Shown piece after piece: positions 41,843 through 50,551 of a stretch of 64,000 nucleotides of DNA; position 1 is the stretch's first letter; each line of letters opens with the position of its first letter. The stretch comes from Duganella zoogloeoides (GTDB lineage: Bacteria; Pseudomonadota; Gammaproteobacteria; Burkholderiales; Burkholderiaceae_D), in NCBI RefSeq assembly GCF_034479515.1, contig NZ_CP140152.1:1364001-1428000 (forward strand). The letters run 5' to 3'. Position numbers and translations under genes: made by a program. Below the pieces are notes generated by a model that was given only the letters and a program-made list of their open reading frames with translations, had not been told where the DNA came from and searched no databases.

Positions 41843-42937
41843 ATGCACCACGCCCCATCGCGCGCCGCGATACGCCTTGCCATTTCCGCCCTGATCGCCG
41901 CTGCTGCCACCGGTTCCGCCCATGCCCAGTCGAACGTGCAATTCTACGGCCTGCTCGACGTCGGCGTCGAAAGCCTGAACCATGCGGACGCCAACGGCGG
42001 GCGCGTCGCCAAGACCATCTCCGGCGGCATGAACACGTCGCGCTGGGGCTTTCGCGGCAGCGAAGACCTCGGCAACGGCCTGAAGGCCGTGTTCAACCTC
42101 GAAGGCGGCATCCTGATGGATAGCGGCGGCCAGGACGGCGCGCTGTTCCGCCGCCAGGCTTACGTGGGCCTGGACGGCGCCTTCGGCCGCGTGATCATCG
42201 GCCGCTCGTTTACCAGCGTGTACGACACCGTGATCGCCTACGATCCGATGGGCTTTGCGCCGTTCTACTCGTGGGCCACCTCGGGGCCGGCCACGGGACC
42301 GAGCAAATACGGGTTCACCACCGGCTACGATAACCTGATCAAGTATGCGGGCACTTTCGGCAACTTCCGCTTCGGCGCCAATTACGCCTTCGGCGAGCAG
42401 GCCGGCAACACCGAGGACAGCGCCAAGACCGGCGTCACCGCCGCCTACAAGCTGGCCATCGGTTCCGGCACCGCCAACCTGATGGCCACCTGGGAGCGCA
42501 ACAATGGCAACACCGTGGTCGCCACCGGCAACCGCGATGAAAACACGGTCTGGCACGTGGGCGCCAACTACGAAACCGGTCCGCTCAAGTTCTGGGCTGT
42601 GCGCCGCGACTACAACCTGCGCGCCGGCCGCGCCCTGACCGCCGACGTGGAAGCGACCACCACCTGGGGCGGCGTGGCGTACAAGCCGAACGAGGTGACC
42701 ACCATTACCGGCGCCGTGTACCATGTCGACGTCAAGAACGTGGCCGCCGGCCGCGACGCCGACCCCACCATGTACGTGGCGCGGTACCGTTATGCGCTGT
42801 CCAAGCGCACCGACCTGCATGTATCGGCCGCCTACGCCAAGGCGAAGAACGGCCAGCTGACCGGACTTTCGCGCGACGACGCCGGCTATGCCAGCACCCA
42901 GCGCGGCGTCACCGTCGGCATGCAGCACCGCTTCTAG
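41843..42937 (+). CDS. Gram-negative trimeric porin (Burkholderiales type)
   Basis: A 364-residue outer-membrane porin. A signal peptide ending SAHAQ is followed by SNVQFYGLLDVGVESLNH, the classic first strand of OmpC-like betaproteobacterial porins, then RWGFRGSEDLGNGLKAVFNLE and the L3-loop-type segment. It ends MQHRF with the C-terminal Phe recognised by the BAM machinery. It likely lets the substrate of the downstream transporter cross the outer membrane. First gene of the operon, divergent from the two-component system. Confidence 0.94.
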   Translation: MHHAPSRAAIRLAISALIAAAATGSAHAQSNVQFYGLLDVGVESLNHADANGGRVAKTISGGMNTSRWGFRGSEDLGNGLKAVFNLEGGILMDSGGQDGALFRRQAYVGLDGAFGRVIIGRSFTSVYDTVIAYDPMGFAPFYSWATSGPATGPSKYGFTTGYDNLIKYAGTFGNFRFGANYAFGEQAGNTEDSAKTGVTAAYKLAIGSGTANLMATWERNNGNTVVATGNRDENTVWHVGANYETGPLKFWAVRRDYNLRAGRALTADVEATTTWGGVAYKPNEVTTITGAVYHVDVKNVAAGRDADPTMYVARYRYALSKRTDLHVSAAYAKAKNGQLTGLSRDDAGYASTQRGVTVGMQHRF

Positions 42938-42969
42938 TACCTGGTGACCGCACCCGGAAAGCACTACCC

Positions 42970-43974
42970 ATGAAAACGTCCAAGTCCATCCATGCCATGC
43001 TGGCGCTGTGTGCCACGCTTTGTACAGCGCTGCTGTTCGGTAGCGCGGCCCACGCCGCCAACCTGGAATGCATCGTGCCGTCCAAGCCGGGTGGCGCCAT
43101 GGACCTGACCTGCAAGCTGGCCAAAAAAGGCTTGAAGGGACTCGACGAAGCCGGCGACACCACCCCGACGCTGTCCGACATGACCATCCGGTATCTGCCG
43201 GGCGGCATCGGCGCGGTGGCTTGGAACTCGCTGGTGGCGCAGCCGCGCGCCAAGCCCAATACGCTGGTGGCTTTTTCGGGCGGCTCGCTGCTCTACCTGG
43301 CCGAAGGCAAATTCGGCAAGGCCAAGGTGAGCGACGTGCGCTGGGTGGCGGCGCTGGGTACCGACTACGGCATGATCGCGGTGCGCGCCGATTCGCCGTA
43401 CAAGAACCTGGGCGACCTGCTGGCAGCGATCAAGCGCAATCCCAGGAGTGTGCTGATCGGGCTGTCCGGCACCGCCGGCAGCCAGGACTGGTTCAAGATG
43501 GCGCTGCTGGTCAGGAGCGCAGGCATCGATCCCAAGGTGCTGCGGTTCGTGGCGCTGGAAGGCGGCGGCGAAGCGTTTACCGCCATGCATGCCAACCACG
43601 TGCAGGTGGTATCGGGCGACGCCAGCGAGGCGGTGCTGTACGCTGCCGGCGGCAACACCCGGGTGCTGGCAGTGCTCTCGCCGCAGCGCTTGCCCGGCGT
43701 GCTGGCGTCCTCGCCCACCGCGCGCGAGCAGGGCGTGGACGTGGTGTGGCCGCTGATACGCGGTGTGTGGATGGGCCCCCAGGTGCCCGACGCCGAGTAC
43801 CGCAAGTGGGTGGCCGCGTTCGACCGCATGCTGGCCAGCCCGCAGTTTGCGCAATTGCGATCCGATGCAGGACTGTACCCGTTCGCGCTGACCGGGGATG
43901 CATTGAAAGATTACGTCAGCAAGGCCGTGGACGAATACGGCAAACGCGCCACCGAGTTCGGCCTGGTGCGCTAA
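42970..43974 (+). CDS. Bug-family (TctC-like) periplasmic binding protein
   Basis: A 334-residue exported solute-binding protein. The signal peptide ends SAAHA, and the mature part starts NLECIVPSKPGGAMDLTCK, the usual Bug-family pocket (PSKPGG). GTAGSQDWFKM, GGGEAFTAMHANHVQVVSGDASE and PLIRGVWMGPQVPD are further family segments. Bug proteins bind carboxylates and normally deliver them to TctAB membrane subunits; neither tctA nor tctB is present here. In Bordetella the Bug protein BctC also signals through the BctE kinase, so a sensor role with the nearby TctE-like kinase is possible. Confidence 0.9.
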   Translation: MKTSKSIHAMLALCATLCTALLFGSAAHAANLECIVPSKPGGAMDLTCKLAKKGLKGLDEAGDTTPTLSDMTIRYLPGGIGAVAWNSLVAQPRAKPNTLVAFSGGSLLYLAEGKFGKAKVSDVRWVAALGTDYGMIAVRADSPYKNLGDLLAAIKRNPRSVLIGLSGTAGSQDWFKMALLVRSAGIDPKVLRFVALEGGGEAFTAMHANHVQVVSGDASEAVLYAAGGNTRVLAVLSPQRLPGVLASSPTAREQGVDVVWPLIRGVWMGPQVPDAEYRKWVAAFDRMLASPQFAQLRSDAGLYPFALTGDALKDYVSKAVDEYGKRATEFGLVR

Positions 43975-44003
43975 AAATTATATAAATAACGGAGACTAAA
44001 ACC

Positions 44004-45095
44004 ATGAAACTCAAAACCACCATCGCTGCCTGCGCCACCCTGATGCTGATTGCCACCGGCGCGCTGGCGCAGGTGCCGGCCGGCTATCCTGCCGACTACC
44101 AGAAGATCATCGACGGCGCCAAAAAAGAGAAAAAGCTGGTGGTGTACGGCGCCACCGACAGCAAGGCCACCCAGCCGCTGGTCAAGGACTTCAGCGCGCT
44201 GTATCCGGGCATCTCGGTCGAATACAACGACATGAATTCCACCGAAGTGTATAACCGCTTCATTTCCGAAGTGGCCGCCGGCGGCACCACTGCGGACGCC
44301 GTCTGGTCGTCGGCGATGGACCTGCAAATGCGCCTGGCGTCGGAAGGTTATGCGCTCAAGTACAAGTCGGTGGAAAGCGCCAAGCTGCCGGCATGGTCGA
44401 TCTGGGAAGACCAGGCTTACGGCACCACGTTCGAGCCCGCTGCCATCGTCTATAACAAGCGCCTGCTCGATCCGAAGGAAGTGCCGCAAACGCACGCCGA
44501 CTTCGTCAAGCTTATCCAGCAGCCGAAGTTCAAGGACAAGGTCACCACCTACGATATCGAAAAATCGGGCGTGGGCTTCATGCTGATGGCGCAGGATGCG
44601 CGCGTCAATCCGAAGTTCACCGAACTGCTGGGCGCTTTCGGCGCGGCCAAGGTGCGGGTGCAGTCGTCCACTGGCACCATGATGGAGCGGATTTCGTCCG
44701 GTGAAAACCTGATCGGCTACAACGTGGTGGGTTCGTACGCGCTGGTGCGCGCCAAGACCGATCCGTCGATCGGCGTGGTGATGCCGAAGGATTACACGCT
44801 GGTGCTCTCGCGCGTGCTGTTCATCAACAAGGGCGCCAAGAATCCCAACGCCGCCAAGCTGTGGCTCGACTACATGCTGTCGCACCGCGCCCAGAACATC
44901 ATCGCCAACGAATCGAAACTGTTCGCCATTCGCGAGGATGTAACGGGCGAAGCCACGTCCGCCGAATTGATCAAGCAGGTCGGCAAGGACAACGTCAAGC
45001 CGGTGCCCGTGCATCCGAGCCTGATGGAATACCTGGCCCCGGCCAAGCGCATGGCCTTCCTCAAGCAGTGGAAGGACACGGCCGGCAAGAAGTAA
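44004..45095 (+). CDS. ABC importer binding protein, ferric-ion/AfuA-like (class III SBP)
   Basis: A 363-residue periplasmic protein with signal peptide MKLKTTIAACATLMLIATGALA. YQKIIDGAKKEKKLVVYGATDS, then FSALYPGISVEYNDMNSTEVYNR and MERISSGENLIGYNVVGSYA match the Fe3+ and related substrate family of extracellular binding proteins (FbpA/AfuA-like). The tyrosine pair of FbpA iron sites is not clear, so ferric-chelate, phosphonate-like or other ligands remain possible. It feeds the permease and ATPase encoded after it. Confidence 0.88.
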   Translation: MKLKTTIAACATLMLIATGALAQVPAGYPADYQKIIDGAKKEKKLVVYGATDSKATQPLVKDFSALYPGISVEYNDMNSTEVYNRFISEVAAGGTTADAVWSSAMDLQMRLASEGYALKYKSVESAKLPAWSIWEDQAYGTTFEPAAIVYNKRLLDPKEVPQTHADFVKLIQQPKFKDKVTTYDIEKSGVGFMLMAQDARVNPKFTELLGAFGAAKVRVQSSTGTMMERISSGENLIGYNVVGSYALVRAKTDPSIGVVMPKDYTLVLSRVLFINKGAKNPNAAKLWLDYMLSHRAQNIIANESKLFAIREDVTGEATSAELIKQVGKDNVKPVPVHPSLMEYLAPAKRMAFLKQWKDTAGKK

Positions 45096-45112
45096 GCGCC
45101 TGGCTGCAGCTC

Positions 45113-45160
45113 CTTAGTCCCTTAGTCCCTTAGTCGCTTAGTCCCTTAGTCACTTAGTCA
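45113..45160 (+). repeat. octanucleotide tandem repeat (CTTAGTCN x6)
   Basis: Six consecutive 8-bp units CTTAGTC plus C, C, G, C, A, A, then a decayed seventh (CTTAAGCA). It lies 17 bp after the binding-protein stop and about 84 bp before the permease ATG, inside the operon and outside any frame. Copy-number change would alter spacer length only. Confidence 0.93.
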
Positions 45161-45243
45161 CTTAAGCAAGCGTCCGAACCCACGTCCACCATGGCGCGGG
45201 CGCGGGCCCCTTTTCGCCTCGTTTGTCCACAAACGGAAATCCT

Positions 45244-47025
45244 ATGCAAACTCTCACTCTCCCCGGCAGCGGCCGGCGCGGCCCGGGCATCAACTGGCTG
45301 CGCGGCCTGGTGGTGGTGCTGGCTGCCACCGCCATCTTCCTGCCACTGTTCCTGATCTTTTATCAGAGCTTTCTGACCGCGCCGTTCTTCATGCCGGCCA
45401 AGCAGTTCGGGCTCGACGCCTACCGCTTCATTTTCGACGATCCCGATTTTTCGTCCGCCGCCAAAAATGCACTGTACCTGGCGCTGGGCCTGACGGCGAT
45501 TGCCGTGCCGCTGGGCGGCATGCTGGCCTTCCTCATGATCCGCACCGACCTGCCAGGCAAGGGCTTTATCGCGCCGGCGCTGCTGGTGCCGATTTTCGTG
45601 TCGCCGATGGTGATGGGCTTCGGCTACGTGGTGGCGATGGGGCCGGTGGGCTTCTATTCGGTGTGGGCCAAGGATTTATTGGGCTTCATCCCGTGGAATA
45701 TCTATTCGTTTACCAGCATCGTCATCATCGCCGGCCTGACCCACGTGCCGCACGTGTACCTGTACGCCTCGTCCGCGCTCAAGAGCCTGGGCTCGGACGT
45801 CGAGGAAGCGGCCCGCGTGGCCGGCGCCTCGCCGTTGCAGGTGATGTTCGGCGTGTCGCTGCCGATGATTACCCCGGCGCTGGCCTATGCCGGCGTGCTG
45901 GTGATGTTCCTCGGCTTCGAAGTATTCGGCCTGGTGCTGGTGCTGGGTGACCCGGAAGGCCACATGGTGCTGGCCACCTACCTGTACAAGCTGACCAACA
46001 AGCTGGGCATCCCGTCGTACCACTTGATGGCGGCAGTGGCCGTGTGCCTGGTGATGGTGACGTTCCCGCTGGTGATGGTGCAGCGCTACCTGCTCAAGTC
46101 GGCCAACAAGTTCGTCTCGATCAAGGGCAAGGGCGCGCGCTCGAAGGTCATGCCGCTGGGCCAGTGGAAATGGCTGGCGTTTGCGCTGATCTTCGGCTGG
46201 CTGATGTTTACCATCATCATGCCGCTGTCGGGCATCGTGCTGCGCTCGTTCGTCGAGTACTGGGGCGAGGGCGTGCGCCTGGTCGACGTATTGACCTTGC
46301 AGCACTTCCGCGAAATCCTCGACCAGCCGTCGCTGGTGCGCGGCATCGTCAACACCATCCTGATCGGCGTGGTGGGCGGCGCGCTGGCCGTGATCTGCTA
46401 CTGCGCCATTGCGCTGGCCATGCACCGCAAGCCGGACATGATCAGCCGCTTCCTCGACTACAGCGTGCTGGTGCCGCGCGCCGTGCCTGGCCTGCTGGCC
46501 GGCCTGTCGTTCCTGTGGGTGTTCCTGTTCGTGCCGAACTGGCTCGATGGCATCCTGCAGGGCATGGACAACGGCGTGGCCGTGTGGCTCAGCGAGAACG
46601 CGATTCCCGTGCTGCGCTCCCTGCGCTCGACCATTTTCGCCTTGTGGCTGGCGTATTCGGTGGTGTGGCTGGCCTACGGCATGCGCCTGATTTCCACCGC
46701 GCTGCTGCAAGTGGGCCCGGAGCTGGAAGAGGCGGCGCGCGCGGTGGGTGCCAGCCGTGGCCAGGTCTCGCGCGACGTCACCCTGCCGCTGATCAAGTAC
46801 GGCCTGCTGGGCGCGTGGCTGATGGTGTTCCTGATCTTCGAGCGCGAATATTCGACCGGCGTGTACCTGCTGTCGCCGGGCACGGAAGTGATCGGCGCGA
46901 TGCTGGTGTCGTTGTGGGCGTCCGGCTCCACCGACCTGGTGGCGGCGCTATCGTTCATCAATATTTCGCTGGTGGCCATCGGCCTCGGTGTGGCGCTGCG
47001 CTTCGGCGTCAAGTTACATAACTGA
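45244..47025 (+). CDS. ABC importer permease with two fused MetI domains (FbpB-like)
   Basis: A 593-residue inner-membrane protein with about 12 helices in two homologous halves, as in ferric importer permeases such as FbpB. Each half has the ATPase-contact EAA loop: EEAARVAGASPLQVMFGVSLP (first half) and EEAARAVGASRGQVSRDVTLP (second half). The ATG at 45244 has GGAA upstream; an in-frame TTG at 45223 is less likely. The gene follows the octanucleotide repeat and precedes the ATPase gene. Confidence 0.93.
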   Translation: MQTLTLPGSGRRGPGINWLRGLVVVLAATAIFLPLFLIFYQSFLTAPFFMPAKQFGLDAYRFIFDDPDFSSAAKNALYLALGLTAIAVPLGGMLAFLMIRTDLPGKGFIAPALLVPIFVSPMVMGFGYVVAMGPVGFYSVWAKDLLGFIPWNIYSFTSIVIIAGLTHVPHVYLYASSALKSLGSDVEEAARVAGASPLQVMFGVSLPMITPALAYAGVLVMFLGFEVFGLVLVLGDPEGHMVLATYLYKLTNKLGIPSYHLMAAVAVCLVMVTFPLVMVQRYLLKSANKFVSIKGKGARSKVMPLGQWKWLAFALIFGWLMFTIIMPLSGIVLRSFVEYWGEGVRLVDVLTLQHFREILDQPSLVRGIVNTILIGVVGGALAVICYCAIALAMHRKPDMISRFLDYSVLVPRAVPGLLAGLSFLWVFLFVPNWLDGILQGMDNGVAVWLSENAIPVLRSLRSTIFALWLAYSVVWLAYGMRLISTALLQVGPELEEAARAVGASRGQVSRDVTLPLIKYGLLGAWLMVFLIFEREYSTGVYLLSPGTEVIGAMLVSLWASGSTDLVAALSFINISLVAIGLGVALRFGVKLHN

Positions 47026-47072
47026 GCTGCATAACTAACAGTCATCAACATACAATGAAACGAGACCTGACC

Positions 47073-48149
47073 ATGAATGAACTCACTGTCAACGACCTGC
47101 ACCTCGACTACGGCACCGGCGCCACCGCCAATCCGATCCTGAAGGGCGTATCGATGCACCTGCAAAAAGGCGAAGTGGTGGCGCTGCTCGGCCCTTCGGG
47201 CAGCGGCAAGACCACCTTGCTGCGCGCGGTGGCGGGGCTGGAAAGCCCCAAGCAGGGCACCATCGCCATCGGCGACCGCGCGGTGTACGACGGCGCCAGG
47301 AACTTCGAGCTGGCGGCCGAGCACCGCAACCTGGGGCTGGTGTTCCAGTCGTATGCGCTGTGGCCGCACAAGACCGTGTTCGACAACGTCGCCTACGGCC
47401 TCAAGCTGCGCAAGATGGGCGCGGCCGAGATCAAGGACAAGGTGGCCGATGTGCTGAAGAACCTGGGCCTGGGCCACCTGGCCGAACGCTATCCGCACCA
47501 ACTGTCGGGCGGCCAGCAGCAGCGCGTGGCAATCGCCCGCGCGCTGGTGTACAACCCGCCGGTGATCCTGCTCGACGAGCCGCTGTCCAACCTCGACGCC
47601 AAGCTGCGCGAAGAGGCGCGCGCCTTCCTGCGCGAACTGATCGTGCGCCTGGGCCTCTCGGCGCTGATGGTCACCCACGACCAGGCCGAAGCGATGGCGA
47701 TCTCGGACCGCATCCTGCTGCTCAATAACGGCAAGATCGAGCAGCAAGGCACGCCGCAAAGCATGTACGAAACGCCGGAAACGCTGTTTACGGCCGAGTT
47801 CATGGGCAGTAACAACAAGCTGCCGGCCAAGGTAGTGGGGCGCGACGGCAGCCGCGTGCAGCTCGATGTGAACGGCGCCCGCTTGACGGGCACCGCGCGC
47901 GGCGCCGGCCAGGCTGGCGCGGAGCCCACCACCATCATCCGCGTGGAAGAGGTGAAGATCAGCGCCACGGCGGTGGACAACGCCATCGACATGCCGCTGC
48001 TGACCTGCATGTACCTGGGCGACCGCTTCGAGTGCCTGTTCAAGTCACCCGACAGCAGCGCGGCGGGGCTGCGCGCCTACTCGAAATACAAGCTCGAGCC
48101 GGGGCGTTACTGGTTGCAAATGCCGGCCGACAAGCTGTGGGTATTCTGA
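47073..48149 (+). CDS. ABC importer ATPase (FbpC/PotA-like)
   Basis: A 358-residue ATPase. Walker A is GPSGSGKTT (about 40), the Q-loop FQSYALWPHKTV, the signature LSGGQQQR (about 145), Walker B VILLDEPLSNLD and the switch His VTHDQAEA. The C-terminal TOBE domain begins near FMGSNNKLPAKVVG. I prefer ATG 47073 (GAG upstream) to in-frame ATG 47055. It powers the two-domain permease encoded 47 bp upstream, as a homodimer. A terminator follows. Confidence 0.93.
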   Translation: MNELTVNDLHLDYGTGATANPILKGVSMHLQKGEVVALLGPSGSGKTTLLRAVAGLESPKQGTIAIGDRAVYDGARNFELAAEHRNLGLVFQSYALWPHKTVFDNVAYGLKLRKMGAAEIKDKVADVLKNLGLGHLAERYPHQLSGGQQQRVAIARALVYNPPVILLDEPLSNLDAKLREEARAFLRELIVRLGLSALMVTHDQAEAMAISDRILLLNNGKIEQQGTPQSMYETPETLFTAEFMGSNNKLPAKVVGRDGSRVQLDVNGARLTGTARGAGQAGAEPTTIIRVEEVKISATAVDNAIDMPLLTCMYLGDRFECLFKSPDSSAAGLRAYSKYKLEPGRYWLQMPADKLWVF

Positions 48150-48188
48150 TGTCGAATTGATACAGGGTTTCTTATTCCTGGCTTAACA

Positions 48189-48222
48189 GGCGGTGCCGCA
48201 ATTGCGCGGGCCGCCTTTTTTT
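48189..48222 (+). terminator. rho-independent terminator after the ABC operon
   Basis: A GC-rich imperfect stem (GGCGG at 48189-48193 pairing with CCGCC at 48211-48215, with an inner GCAATTGC dyad) is followed by seven Ts. It ends the porin-Bug-ABC transcript and separates it from the polyene cluster. Confidence 0.85.
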
Positions 48223-48446
48223 CGTCATTTTCTCCTTGATTTGTGACATTCGGTGAGAATCTACGCTTGAGGTTGCACAAAAAAGAACAAGAAAACCCCG
48301 ATTAAGTTGCCTGATGGATATTTATGGCACTATGGGCGGAGGGCAGTCGTTTATAATTTCACCCGTACCTCGGCGGGCATTTTTGCAGGCATGTGAGCGC
48401 GAGTTCGTACCCTCCCCAATCTCAACGCTCTGGATTTATAGTCAAC
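48223..48446 (+). promoter_or_regulatory. promoter region of the aryl-polyene cluster
   Basis: Gene-free 224 bp. A perfect -10 TATAAT lies at 48352-48357, but no good -35 is found 16-18 bp upstream (CACTAT or ACTATG), so an activator is probably needed. The leader would be about 80 nt. The ATG at 48447 has no strong ribosome site. Confidence 0.5.
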
Positions 48447-49244
48447 ATGCGCAACGACGGCGTCACCTTTTCCATTGCCCGCCACGCTTACTGGGCGCCG
48501 GGACTGACCACGCTGACCGCGTGGACGCAATGGGCACAGGCGCCGGTGGCCGCGCCGATCATCCTCGGCGAAGAGCCGGGAGTAAAAGCGATGCCGCCCA
48601 TGTTGCGCCGCCGCGCCGGCTTCTTCGGCAAGATGGCGTTGGAAGTGGCGTACGAATGCCTGGATGGCCGCACCGATGTTCCCGTCGTGTTTTGCTCGCG
48701 CCATGGCGAGGTGGCCCGCGCGGTGGAATTGCTGTCCGACCTGGCGCGCGGCGAGCCGCTGTCGCCCACCGCGTTCAGCATGTCGGTCCATAACGCCCAT
48801 GTCGGCCTGCTGACGATCGCCCGCAAGGACCGCGCCAACCATATCGCGCTGGCGGCCGGCGGCGCCACCATCGAACACGCGGTGATCGAAGCGTGCGGCC
48901 TGCTGGCCGACGGCGCCGCCTCGGTGTTGCTGGTCGCGTGCGACGCGCCGCTGCCCGAATTGTTCCTGCCGTTTCGCGACGGTGTCGAGCAGGCGCACGC
49001 GTGGGCGTGGTTGCTGACCGCGCCGGTGGTGGAGCCTGCGGCAGGCGATCCTGCGGCCGGCGCTTCGGTCACGCTGCGCTGGTCCGCCAGTGCCGATGCA
49101 GCGAGCGTCGATTTGCCGGGCGGGCTGGCGGTGGCGCGCTTTCTGCTGGGCGGCGCGGCGGCCATGGAGCGCTGCGACGGTCGCCTGCGCTGGCACTGGG
49201 CGCGCGGTAATGGCGGCGCCGGTGTCAACGCCGCCGGAGCCTGA
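48447..49244 (+). CDS. beta-ketoacyl synthase-like chain-length factor (ApeC type)
   Basis: A 265-residue protein of the half-length ketosynthase family (Ketoacyl-synt_2). It has the N-terminal thiolase-fold half only (RRRAGFFGKMALEVAYEC, FSMSVHNAHVGLLTIAR, GATIEHAVIEACGLL, AASVLLVACDAPLPE). The nucleophilic Cys box of a true ketosynthase is replaced by SMSVHNAHVG, and the second half with the catalytic histidines is missing. In aryl-polyene systems such a subunit pairs with a full ketosynthase and helps set chain length. First gene of the cluster; GTG-type starts further upstream are less likely. Confidence 0.85.
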   Translation: MRNDGVTFSIARHAYWAPGLTTLTAWTQWAQAPVAAPIILGEEPGVKAMPPMLRRRAGFFGKMALEVAYECLDGRTDVPVVFCSRHGEVARAVELLSDLARGEPLSPTAFSMSVHNAHVGLLTIARKDRANHIALAAGGATIEHAVIEACGLLADGAASVLLVACDAPLPELFLPFRDGVEQAHAWAWLLTAPVVEPAAGDPAAGASVTLRWSASADAASVDLPGGLAVARFLLGGAAAMERCDGRLRWHWARGNGGAGVNAAGA

Positions 49245-49248
49245 GGCA

Positions 49249-50022
49249 ATGCTGGCCGGCTTGTCGCGCTGCTGGCGGGTACTGGCGACCGGATTGAGTT
49301 TCGCGGTGTTCGGCATCGGCGGGGTGCTGATGCGGGTGCTGGTGTTCCCGCTGTTGAATGTGCTGGTGCGCCAGCCGGAGCGGCGGGTGCGCGCGGCGCG
49401 CGAAATCATCCGGCGCGCTTTCCGCGCCTACGTGGACATGATGCGCGCGCTCGGTGTGCTGCGCTACGAGATCACCGGGCTGGAAAAGCTGGAGCGGGGC
49501 GGTTTGCTGATCCTGGCCAACCATCCAACCCTGATCGACACGGTGTTCCTGATGGCGTTCGTGAAAAACGCCGACTGTATCGTCAAGGGCGCGTTGTGGA
49601 ACAACCCCTTCACGGGCGGGCCGGTGCGGGCGGCCGCTTACATCAGCAATGCCGGCGGCGCCGAACTGGTGGACGACTGTATCGCCTCGCTCAGGCGCGG
49701 CAACAACCTGATCGTGTTCCCGGAGGGGACGCGCACCGGCGCCGATGGCGTAATCGCCTTGAAGCGCGGCGCCGCCAATATCGCCGTGCGCGGCGCGCGC
49801 GACATCACGCCGGTGCTGATCCGCTGCGATCCGCCCACGCTGGGCAAGGGCGAAAAATGGTGGCGGGTGCCGCCGCGCCGCGTGCTGCTGCGCATCGACG
49901 TGCAGGACGATGTGGCGATTGCCGGCATTATCGGCCAGGGCGAGAGCGAAGTGCTGGCAGCGCGCCAGGTGACAGAATTTTTACAAAATTATTTTACGGG
50001 GAAGTACCGAAGCCATGCTTGA
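49249..50022 (+). CDS. PlsC-like 1-acyl-glycerol-phosphate acyltransferase family protein
   Basis: A 257-residue membrane-associated acyltransferase. After an N-terminal hydrophobic helix (VLATGLSFAVFGIGGVLM) the two family motifs appear: NHPTLIDT (NHX4D catalytic pair) and FPEGTRTG (substrate pocket). It starts at ATG 49249, 4 bases after the previous stop, with GGAG upstream. Probably acylates a glycerolipid head group with the polyene or forms its lipid anchor. It overlaps the first ACP gene by 8 bp. Confidence 0.85.
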   Translation: MLAGLSRCWRVLATGLSFAVFGIGGVLMRVLVFPLLNVLVRQPERRVRAAREIIRRAFRAYVDMMRALGVLRYEITGLEKLERGGLLILANHPTLIDTVFLMAFVKNADCIVKGALWNNPFTGGPVRAAAYISNAGGAELVDDCIASLRRGNNLIVFPEGTRTGADGVIALKRGAANIAVRGARDITPVLIRCDPPTLGKGEKWWRVPPRRVLLRIDVQDDVAIAGIIGQGESEVLAARQVTEFLQNYFTGKYRSHA

Positions 50023-50269
50023 ACTGGAAGTGAAACAACTGATCATCGATGTCCTGCAACTGGAAGACATCACTCCCGACGACATCGACAGCGCTGCGCC
50101 GCTGTTCGTCGAAGGCCTCGGCCTCGATTCGATCGACGCGCTGGAACTGGGCGTGGCGCTGCAGAAGCAGTACGGCATTTCCCTGTCCGCCGATTCGGAG
50201 GACACCCGCCGCCACTTCGCCTCGGTGCAGGCGCTGGCGGCGATGATCGCGACCCACCGCAAGAAATAA
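50015..50269 (+). CDS. acyl carrier protein (first of two)
   Basis: An 84-residue ACP. The Ser that takes phosphopantetheine is in GLGLDSIDALELG, and helices 1, 2 and 4 are as in type II ACPs (LIIDVLQLEDITPDDID). Carries starter or growing polyene chain. Overlaps the acyltransferase gene by 8 bp and is 11 bp before the second ACP. Aryl-polyene clusters regularly hold two ACPs. Confidence 0.93.
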   Translation: MLELEVKQLIIDVLQLEDITPDDIDSAAPLFVEGLGLDSIDALELGVALQKQYGISLSADSEDTRRHFASVQALAAMIATHRKK

Positions 50270-50280
50270 GGGAGCACGAC

Positions 50281-50547
50281 ATGATTGATTTGAACGCGAT
50301 GAGCAAAGAGCAGCTGCAGCAGTGGGTCATCGATCTGCTGGCCGAGATGTTCGAGTTGGACAAGGCGCAGCTTACCGCCGATTCCAATCTGTATTCCGAT
50401 CTCGATATCGACAGCATCGACGCGGTGGACCTGGCCGTCAAGCTCAAGCAGCTGACCGGCAAGCGCCTGCAACCCGAAGTCTTCAAGACCATCCGCACCA
50501 TCGGCGACGTCGTCGATGCGCTGGCCGGGATGACGGAGCCCGCGTAA
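50281..50547 (+). CDS. acyl carrier protein (second of two)
   Basis: An 88-residue ACP with the phosphopantetheine site in DLDIDSIDAVDLAVK. It is clearly diverged from the first copy outside the DSID motif, so the two probably serve different steps such as priming and elongation; that division is inference. GGGAGCACGAC precedes the ATG. Five bases separate it from the next gene. Confidence 0.93.
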   Translation: MIDLNAMSKEQLQQWVIDLLAEMFELDKAQLTADSNLYSDLDIDSIDAVDLAVKLKQLTGKRLQPEVFKTIRTIGDVVDALAGMTEPA

Positions 50548-50551
50548 CCCG

